Positions 57,063 to 64,000 of a DNA stretch of 64,000 nucleotides are shown here, one piece after another. The notes under the pieces are model-generated. The model made no database searches and was not told where the DNA came from. It saw nothing but the letters and a program-made list of their open reading frames with translations. The DNA comes from Mesostigma viride (Eukaryota > Streptophyta > Mesostigmatophyceae > Mesostigmatales > Mesostigmataceae): assembly GCA_009746045.1 (NCBI GenBank), contig RPFO01000312.1, forward strand, positions 2,818,779 to 2,882,778, in the 5' to 3' direction. Each line of letters begins with the position of its first letter. The stretch's first letter is position 1. The translations under genes were made by a program, and so were the position numbers.

Positions 57063-59488
57063 TCACGCCAGCTGCGCAATCCTGCTCAAGGCAGGGCCCA
57101 CCTGGATTCCCTGATGGCGCATATCCTCCGCCAAAAGCCTTGCAATGCGCACCCCACAAGCCGCCTCCCTGGCATTCCTCTCGCCACGGCCACCGCCACC
57201 ACCCTCTCCTTTGCCCTCTCCGGTGGGCCCTCGCAGCGCCACGTCTACCAGCAGTGCCAACGCATGCTCCCCCAGCGATGGGCGGCGCATCCGCAGCCAC
57301 GCGTAGGTGGCCAGGGACCCTGGCGCGCCGGCCTTGCTGGCGGCGAGCGCCACCGCCGCCAAGCAGAGCTCGTGGTAGCGGGGGGTGGGTAGCTGTTGCA
57401 GCCAGCCGGGGCGGCCCAGTACGACATCCAGGATATCCTCGAAATGCTTGTCATTGGAATCTAGAATATCATAGCAACCATTCTTGTCATTGGAACCGAG
57501 AATATCCTCGCAATCATTCCTGGCACCGGAGTCATGAACTGCCGCCGGGAATAACCGCTCCTGGGGTGGGAAATCCTCCTTGGGTGCTTCCTTTTTGGAA
57601 TCTTGCACGGGCTCCTCGTTCAACCAGAACGCGGCAACCAGCTCTTGGAGGTAGCTGAGCCCTGGCTCTCTGAATCCACGTTCCACTCCCAGCCAACGTT
57701 GGCCGTGTTGCTCGCTCGGCATTGCCAGGCCCGCACTCCCCTCCACGCTCGAATCACCCCCGCCAAGCCTCGCCTCGCCCTCCCCTCCACCCCCCCGGGC
57801 ATCCCGCTTGGGCCGTCCGCCTACCAGGGTGCGCCGGCCCATCTCCAGCACCGTCTCGGCCGCCCTGGGCAGGTCCCTGGCACGCACGCACGCACCCAGC
57901 ACGGCGGCCCAGAGCGTCAAATGAGGGTGGGGTCGCCCATTCGGAAGCGCCTGCACAGTCTGGCGGTGCGGCCCAGTCTCGTGTGCTTGCCCATCAGAGA
58001 GCGCCAGCCCATTATCAGAAGCTTGTCCATTTAAGGGTAAGAAAGTGGCTCCCGTCGTTTGACTGAGGTGAGCGGTCTCCGACCGGCTGCCGGCCATAGA
58101 ATCGGTCAAGTCCCGGCGGCCTTTCGACAATACGCGCGCCCCTTCCCCCAGGCCCCTCCCTTCTGCCTCCGCATAGCCCCCTTCCCACAGGCCCCTTTGT
58201 TTCTCCTCACCTGCGCCTGCAAGCCCCGCCCAACGGAGCGCCCTCAGCGCCTGTCCCGCATCGCCCACGTGCGCGCACAAACTGGCAAACGTCACCAGCC
58301 CCGCCACGCCCACCCTGCCCCCCACCCTGCGCGCCAGCGCGAGCATGGCCTCCAGGGTCTCCCCCGCGGTCGCCAAGCGATGCAGCAGCTCTTCTTGCCG
58401 GATGACAAAAGCGTTGAGGGATCGGGGTAGGGCCCTATCACTGCCATGGGGTATGGTCCCATCACTGCCATCCCTCGCCACCATTTCGGCACTGCCGACC
58501 GCCACACCCTGAGGCCCATCCCAAGTACCTTGTTCACCGCCATCCGCACCTGGCTGCCCATTCCTCGCCACGAGCAGAGTATCGACATCCCTGGTTATGC
58601 CCATACTGGCATCCGCATCTGCCCCCGCTCCCACGCCAGGGGCTCCTGCGCAGCCTCTCACCACCACCCTGGCATCCCCTCCGATGATTCGCTCGGCATC
58701 ACCTTCCATGTCGTGGCGTTCATGGCCCCTCCCACCAGTCACCTCCCCCCCCGTCCACCATCTCCATCACCCCCTCGTGACTGGGGTAACTCCCTCACCC
58801 CTGAAACACCCCTGCCTGGCCTCTTAAAACTCCCACATGCCTTGAGCAATGCTCCCAACACAGAAAGCGTCGGCTCCATCCCCCTTGCGCGCATGTGCCC
58901 AACCACCGCACATGCTCCCTCGAAATCCCCCGCCTCTGCACACCCGTTCACGAGACTCGCGTAAAAGTGCCTGTCTGCAACCCAGGCCCCTACCCCCCGC
59001 TCCCCAGCAAACAAACTCCCATCATCTGTCACCCAACTGGACCCACCCCCAGAACCTGCAAATTCTCGCCCATCCGCCAGGGACCTGCCCCCCCTTCCAC
59101 GATCACTTGCTTCCTCCAGCCAGGGTATAGCTGCCAAGGCGTCCCTGGCGCGCCCCCCCTTGGCCAGGCCGCACAGAACGAGGGAACAGGCGCGGGGTGA
59201 GACGGTGTCATTGCGGACGCAAGCGGTCAGCGCGGCCATTGTGTCGTCCAGACGGCCCAGGGATGCCAGGTGGTGGAGCAGGTCGTCGGCGGCCGCCAGC
59301 GTCCACTTACGGGATGGATGGACCTTGTGCGAGGAATTGTTGGAATGGTGGGAATGTGTTCCTGGTGGTGACGTCGGCGGTAGTGATGGTTGGGACTGTG
59401 GGAGTGCGGGGGGATGGGGGGAAGGGGCTGGTGGGGCGCCATCTGTCGCACAAAGGAGGAGGCAGGCGCCGGCACCAAGTACGATCAT
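57063..59488 (-). CDS. PPR-like helical-repeat protein, split by a frameshift
   Basis: First frame: ATG at 59488 to TGA at 58739. Second frame, open on both sides of that point, ends with TGA at 57063-57065. They switch at a run of eight G (58745-58752). One extra G would join them into a protein of about 808 aa, so a sequencing error or recent mutation is likely. The N-terminus is hydrophobic then Ser/Pro-rich, perhaps a targeting sequence. Helical-pair repeats of the PPR kind include 'HFYASLVNGCAEAGDFEGAC', 'VVGHMRARGMEPT', 'LWAAVLGACVRARDLPRAAE' and 'LCLAAVALAASKAGAPGSLA'. Repeats are spaced by Gly-rich linkers. PPR proteins bind organellar RNA. No DYW or SMR domain is seen. GTG at 58742 is not a credible start. 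Intronless. Confidence 0.7.
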
Positions 59489-59739
59489 GAGAAGACAAGT
59501 CAAACACCGTAGGCGATACGTTGGACGATGGAAGAGCGATTATGAGAAGACAAGTGCAAGAGGCGATGCCTCAGATCATGGATGAGCGAGAATGTACAAT
59601 GACACAGGCTACCTTGGCAATTATAACAGAAAGAGAGAAATCGCGATAGAGGGGATCGGGGGAGATACACATCATGACAGATCTGGAGCGCGCACAGCCT
59701 GGCGCTTACTGGGTGGGCAGTGGCTCTTTATACTCGATG

Positions 59740-60085
59740 CCGTTTCGGGAGGAAACAGGCATGGAACTGTCCAATAATAGACAGCACCTGTAGACCCAGC
59801 GGTAACGCTAAACCTATGGGTGTTGTTTCGGCAGGAAACAGGCATGGAACTGTCCAATAATAGACAGCACCTGTAGACCCAGCGGTAACGCTAAACCTAT
59901 GGGTGTTGTTTCGGCAGGAAACAGGCATGGAACTGTCCAATAATAGACAGCACCTGTAGACCCAGCGGTAACGCTAAACCTATGGGTGTTGTTTCGGCAG
60001 GAAACAGGCATGGAACTATTGGAAAGACAACCAATTGAATCGACAACGATACCTGTTGGCCCAGCGGCAACGCTAAACCTATGCG
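59740..60085 (+). repeat. Four tandem 84-bp units upstream of the PPR gene
   Basis: Units begin GTTTCGGCAGGAAACAGGCA and end GCTAAACCTATGGGTGTT. Starts are near 59741, 59825, 59909 and 59993; the last unit diverges. They lie about 250 bp upstream of the PPR start codon, so possibly in its promoter. Confidence 0.9.
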
Positions 60086-61829
60086 TGCTGCATGGAGGGC
60101 ATGGCCGCCACAGGATGACCACCAGGCCGCACAATATGCTGACCGCCCTTCCCATCATACAGCGCCTATGAAGACATTATTAGTCTCATGGTATGAAAAC
60201 TGCACAGCCTGCCCAGACCTCCTGTTGGGCATGGAGCCTGTCACGTCGCAAGGAAAGCAGAACCACACAAAAAAGCAACCCCACCAAAAAAAAAGCAACC
60301 CTACCAATAAATTAACGCCCCACACTAGATAGAAGCTCAACCAAAGGATTGTAGCCACACAATCGATAGCAGGCCCATTAATGAATACCAACCCTGCATC
60401 AGGTAGCAGCCAGACCAAAGAATTGCAGCCTCACATAAGACTTTTGACACACCGGGGCAGGTGCTGGCGCCTTGTCGAAGCAGGTCGTCCAATGCGGTGT
60501 CAATGTCCTTGTGTGCACGGAGCCATGAGCCTGGTACGGGGCGCGGCCGCAACAGCCCCCGCTCATACGTCGAATACGGTCGTGGCCAGCCGACTAGGCT
60601 GGCGCATGCCGGCGCCGCGAGCGCCTTGGCAACGCCGGTGGCTGGGACCCCGCGTCCTCTTACTCGAGATGCTCCTATGCGAGAGCAGCCAGCGTTAGCA
60701 TGGCTCGCTGCAGCCGTGAAGATCGAACAATAGTTCGCATTCCGGGACGGGAGATGGGGCCACTCTGTTGCCAGGGGCGGCCGCGTGGACATTGCTGCAA
60801 CCAAGACATTCAGGCTGCCCTTTCTCCACCGCATCCTCAACGCGGACTAGCTGCATGCTCCAGGATGCTCCAATGTGAAATGGCTGCTTGAAATAACGAC
60901 CCTTTGCCCCTATCCACGGGGTCGCATGTAACCGGACAAAGCTGCACGTTTTAACGATGGGCACCGTACGGTGCTGCAGCGCTGTTGAGTAAAGCATGGG
61001 CTTAACGCATAAGACCCATCCATACTGCGCTGGTGGTACTTAACATGTTGCTATCGTTGTCCTACCACACACGGGGCTTGTTGTTGTTGCGACGTCGACT
61101 TTGTTTATCCTTCGTCGACAGCCAAATCGGATGAAGGCGAGCAGAAAACCTTATGTCTAGTCCCTGCACTGTTGTATATTTGGTGCCAAGCAGTACTCAA
61201 TAACTATTCATATTGCAAGGAAGCGACAGTCCAGAAATGTTCGCCCCTAACGTGCTTTTAGTCGGCTGTCACCGATTAATTGCGTAATCATTGGTGTTCT
61301 TATGAAAGCTTCATGAGGTGGTTAACTGGTTATGGAGGCTGGTAGATGGTAGAGGCCTGGAGGGTGCGTTTAGCTCGGCGATGGCTGCTGTCCGTATGCT
61401 TGGAAAACTTATGCTGCTCACTGTACAGGGGCAAGGTAGTAGGCATAGTACAGTCGTAGGCACGAACCCCAGCGCAGCCGTGCCAGGTAACCTGTGCAGG
61501 CGGTGCTCTGCTCAGTGCTCAGATCATGGACTTTATTTCGATTTGGACTTTATCCACTTTCTCTGAAACTTTCGTATGTCACCATTTCCAGCCAGAAACC
61601 GACGTCAAACAGGCGTCAAAAAGGCATTTTACTGTTTTGTCAAAATTGTGAGCATGGCCTCGTTACCACGGCTCAAATTAATCACCTGAGCCGTAAGGAA
61701 GTTGATCGAAGAGACTTCGAATTGCTAGCAAGCGATCTGTCTTACAGGTCAAGCGGCCAATTGTGCTCGTTCAGCTGAATTCGAGTGTTGCATTGTTCCC
61801 GCCGCAGGTCAAAACAGCGAAGGTAGCCA
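60086..61829. other. No recognisable gene; contains the Z-ISO promoter
   Basis: Open frames such as 60840-60337 (minus, 167 codons) match no family I know. Short duplications occur at 60250-60430 (GTAGCCACACAATCGATAGC / GCAGCCTCACATAAG). Roughly 61300-61829 should include the Z-ISO promoter and 5' UTR, but no clear element is visible. Confidence 0.4.
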
Positions 61830-62975
61830 ATGGCGTCTCTCTCTACCAGCATCCCTGTTACAACATGCCGGTTATTGGCGGCAACCTCGTCCAGGTTACG
61901 GCCAATTCAATCTTCCCGCCATGGAGAACAACGCTCAAGGCTAATTCCTAACAATGCGGACCTTCGATGGAAAGGATTGGCGTTGCAGGGGCTAGGGCAG
62001 CCGCTGGCCCTGCGCATTGCCGGGCCATCTCTGCGTACGCCGTTGTCGAATAAAGCTCGCACGGTCACCGCAAGCAGCGAAGCCTCTGATGTTCCCAAGC
62101 CCCTGGCTGGAGAGGATGCCGCGGTGTTTGAGCTGGAGCAACAGAGCCTGAAGTCGTGGGCTTACTTCTTCGGCGTGCTGGGAACCGTCATGGCCGCCCT
62201 GTACGTGATCTGGCTCGAGCCCAGCATCGACTTGGGAGGCAAGCTGGTGGACAACCTGGAGGCCATCGCTGGCTCCCCCGAGGCCACAATCCTCCTCATC
62301 CTTTTCGTGTTCGCGGTCGCCCACTCCGGTCTGGCCGGCCTCCGGCCCGTCGGCGAGCAAATCATCGGCGCGCGCGGGTACCGCGTCCTCTTCGGCGTCG
62401 TCTCCCTCCCGCTCGCCGTCACCGCGGTCGTCTACTTCATCAACCACCGGTACTCGGGCACGCAGCTGTGGAACATCCAGAGCGTGCCAGGTGTCCACAC
62501 GGCGGTCTGGCTGGCCTCTTTCATATCCTTCTTCTTCCTGTACCCGTCCACGTTCAACCTTCTCGAGGTCGCCGCGGTGGACAAGCCCAAGTTACACCTG
62601 TGGGAGACCGGGGTCATGCGGATTACTCGCCACCCCCAGATGGTCGGCCAGTTTGTCTGGTGCCTCGCACACACCGCATGGATCGGGTCGAGCTTTATGA
62701 TGGCGACGACCGCAGGGCTCATGCTCCACCATTTGTTCGGGGTATGGCACGGCGACCGCCGGCTGGAGGCCAAGTACGGCGACGCGTTTCGTGAGGTCAA
62801 GGCCCGGACAAGCATCTTACCGTTCCAGGCGATCATTGAGGGTCGGCAGGTGCTCCCCCCCGACTACCTCAAGGAGTGGGCACGGGTGCCCTATTTCGGC
62901 ATTCTCATCTTCACACTGGGGGCCTACTTCTCGCATCCGCTCATGCAAGCGGGCAGCTACTACCTGGGCTGGTAG
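61830..62975 (+). CDS. Z-ISO: 15-cis-zeta-carotene isomerase, plastid (NnrU family)
   Basis: Single-exon 381-aa frame from ATG 61830. Z-ISO is a heme-dependent integral membrane enzyme that converts 9,15,9'-tri-cis- to 9,9'-di-cis-zeta-carotene between phytoene desaturase and zeta-carotene desaturase. Residues 1 to about 80 are Ser/Arg/Thr-rich, like a transit peptide. The rest is the NnrU domain with about six membrane spans. Family landmarks are 'FAVAHSGLAGLRP', 'RVLFGVVSLPLA', 'RITRHPQMVGQFVWCLAHTAWIG' and 'LMLHHLFGVWHGDRRLEAKYGD', with the conserved His residues. In-frame ATGs further down are inside the conserved domain or would remove the transit peptide, so 61830 is preferred. The closest alternative is a bacterial-type NnrU of unknown role, but the length and transit peptide favour Z-ISO. 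Confidence 0.92.
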   Translation: MASLSTSIPVTTCRLLAATSSRLRPIQSSRHGEQRSRLIPNNADLRWKGLALQGLGQPLALRIAGPSLRTPLSNKARTVTASSEASDVPKPLAGEDAAVFELEQQSLKSWAYFFGVLGTVMAALYVIWLEPSIDLGGKLVDNLEAIAGSPEATILLILFVFAVAHSGLAGLRPVGEQIIGARGYRVLFGVVSLPLAVTAVVYFINHRYSGTQLWNIQSVPGVHTAVWLASFISFFFLYPSTFNLLEVAAVDKPKLHLWETGVMRITRHPQMVGQFVWCLAHTAWIGSSFMMATTAGLMLHHLFGVWHGDRRLEAKYGDAFREVKARTSILPFQAIIEGRQVLPPDYLKEWARVPYFGILIFTLGAYFSHPLMQAGSYYLGW

Positions 62976-63129
62976 ATAATGGGGTGCAACGACTTGCAAG
63001 GACGTGCAAAGAGCTAGAGGAACGTGCAAAAGAGGGCTGGTAGGTGATGGAGTGCCAGGAGTTTCCGCGTTTGGCTTGACAATGGATTTGATGCTACGGC
63101 AAGCAAGCAGCTAGTACCTGGGCTAGTGG

Positions 63130-63172
63130 ATTGAATAATTAATCGAAGCACGCGACTTTGTGACGTGAGCAT
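63130..63172 (-). repeat. Possible further copy of the CACGTGAC hairpin tail
   Basis: Minus strand CTCACGTCACAAAGTCGCGT then GCTTCGATTAATTATT resembles the tail of the mini-insertion at 34565-34595. No target-site duplication was found. Confidence 0.35.
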
Positions 63173-63173
63173 A

Positions 63174-63425
63174 CATTCTCAATGAAGTATAGTGATTCTG
63201 CGCTGGTTGTCTCATTGATACATTCTCAATGAAGTACAGTGATTCTGCGCTGGTTGTCTCATTGATACATTCTCAATGAAGTACAGTGATTCTGCCCTGG
63301 TTGTCTCATTGATACATTCTCAATGAAGTATAGTAATTCTGCGCTGGTTGTCTCATTGATACATTCTGAATGAAGTATAGTAATTCTGCGCTGGTTGTCT
63401 CATTTATTCATTCTCCATGAAGTAG
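63174..63425 (+). repeat. Five to six tandem 47-bp units downstream of Z-ISO
   Basis: Unit CATTCTCAATGAAGTATAGT GATTCTGCGCTGGTTGTCTC ATTGATA with starts at 63174, 63221, 63268, 63315 and 63362, plus a partial unit at 63409. Probably in the 3' UTR or just beyond it. Confidence 0.95.
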
Positions 63426-63814
63426 GCTGGTGCTTGATGGGGTGCAAGGATGTGCGAGGAGGTGGAACGATGCGCGGACGAACAACGTGCACTGGTTGGC
63501 TGTGCAAGGGAGTGAAAAGGAGGTGAACGAAGGCGAGAGGATGGTCCCATTGGGGTCTGCCAAATGGTGCAAAAAGGTCCTATGCACTGCATAGCTATCA
63601 CTACACGCTCCGTTGCTACGGTCATAAAGTCTGGTTGTCTCTTGATAAAGTCACCTAGATTCTTCTCCAGAGTTCGGGTCTGCGGCTGCGCTGCTTGTCT
63701 TGTTGATAATGTCACCTGGAAGTCAGCCACCAGATTAGGTTGGACCAGGGTCATCGCCGTGCGAAGCTGCAGGGCTTACTTCCGTCCCTGTGTAGCGTGG
63801 CCGGGGCTGGGTGC
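63426..63814. other. No gene seen
   Basis: Short frames only. GGTTGTCTCTTGATAAAGTC and CTTGTCTTGTTGATAATGTC at 63632 and 63697 look like distant copies of the 47-bp unit. Confidence 0.5.
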
Positions 63815-64000
63815 TACGGCAATTAATTAATTAATTAAACTCGTGCTCCCGTTGGGGAGTCACGGAGCACCGAAGTGCTTTTAATCCCTGTGTGTGCACA
63901 ACAGGAGAAAGGGCAGAGACCCCCAGTCTCCTTCATGCCTAAGGCATGCCACAGCTGCATTCGGGCGCGCTAGCTAAACCGACACGCTAACGATACCGAC
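63815..64000 (+). repeat. Dispersed family end: (TTAA)n then CTCCCGTTGGGGAGTCACGG
   Basis: (AATT)n at 63821-63838 followed by CTCCCGTTGGGGAGTCACGG and GCTTTTAATCCCTG, matching the order at 47345 and 55122. It runs off the window's end. Confidence 0.55.

Noticed and set aside
58742-58742. GTG as start of a separate downstream PPR gene overlapping the first
   Set aside because: Operon-like overlap and GTG starts are not expected in a nuclear gene; the frame is open upstream, so a frameshift is simpler.
60337-60840. 167-codon minus-strand frame near the Z-ISO promoter
   Set aside because: No motif, Arg/Ala-rich composition of GC-rich chance frames, and no supporting splice structure.
63174-63425. 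47-bp repeats as CRISPR
   Set aside because: Tandem without spacers, in a eukaryotic gene's 3' flank.

Overview
The window is nuclear DNA from a eukaryote. Two genes have ten exons each with mostly GT-AG introns, there are LINE and Ty3/gypsy remnants, and much of the sequence is long microsatellite. A plastid-type 15-cis-zeta-carotene isomerase (Z-ISO) points to a photosynthetic organism, and a VTC-type SPX protein fits algae better than land plants. I therefore infer an alga; the lineage cannot be fixed from sequence alone. One intron looks like a U12-type AT-AC intron, so the organism should have a minor spliceosome.

Layout. 0-7 kb: decayed retroelements (a LINE carrying a restriction-like-endonuclease type C-terminus, a second LINE type, a possible Copia scrap). 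7-24 kb: a nest of unusual repeat-rich elements. Element A (7118-12402) and element B (12876-14601) are each bounded by two direct copies of a 16-bp palindrome with a CCTCAAWTGAGG core. Element F (16419-23697) is bounded by 25-bp perfect terminal inverted repeats. These elements hold (GGGA)n, (GCGT)n and (GGTG)n arrays, a 172/184-bp repeat family and a 479-bp near-perfect palindrome. 24.7-34.5 kb, minus strand: a VTC-family gene (SPX, tunnel-fold core, DUF202). 35.3-45.3 kb, plus strand: QTRT2, the accessory subunit of queuine tRNA-ribosyltransferase. The two genes are divergent, 820 bp apart. 45.3-56.5 kb: more retroelements (LINE fragments, an L1-type ORF1 fragment, a 5'-truncated Ty3/gypsy element) plus element C (47676-49398), a minus-strand homologue of B. 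57-59.5 kb, minus: a PPR-like gene split by a frameshift at a G8 run. 61.8-63.0 kb, plus: intronless Z-ISO.

The four genes do not form a pathway. They act in polyphosphate/phosphate sensing (VTC), tRNA modification (QTRT2), probable organelle RNA metabolism (PPR) and carotenoid synthesis (Z-ISO). My exon models close in frame: QTRT2 sums to 1224 nt (407 aa) and the VTC gene to 2811 nt (936 aa).

Most notable: (1) the palindrome-flanked elements A/B/C, two of which share a codon-conserved protein I do not recognise; (2) introns of both multi-exon genes repeatedly contain tandem copies of their own exon-intron junctions; (3) the AT-AC intron in QTRT2; (4) very short (35-88 bp) retro-insertions with target-site duplications and a shared 3' hairpin.
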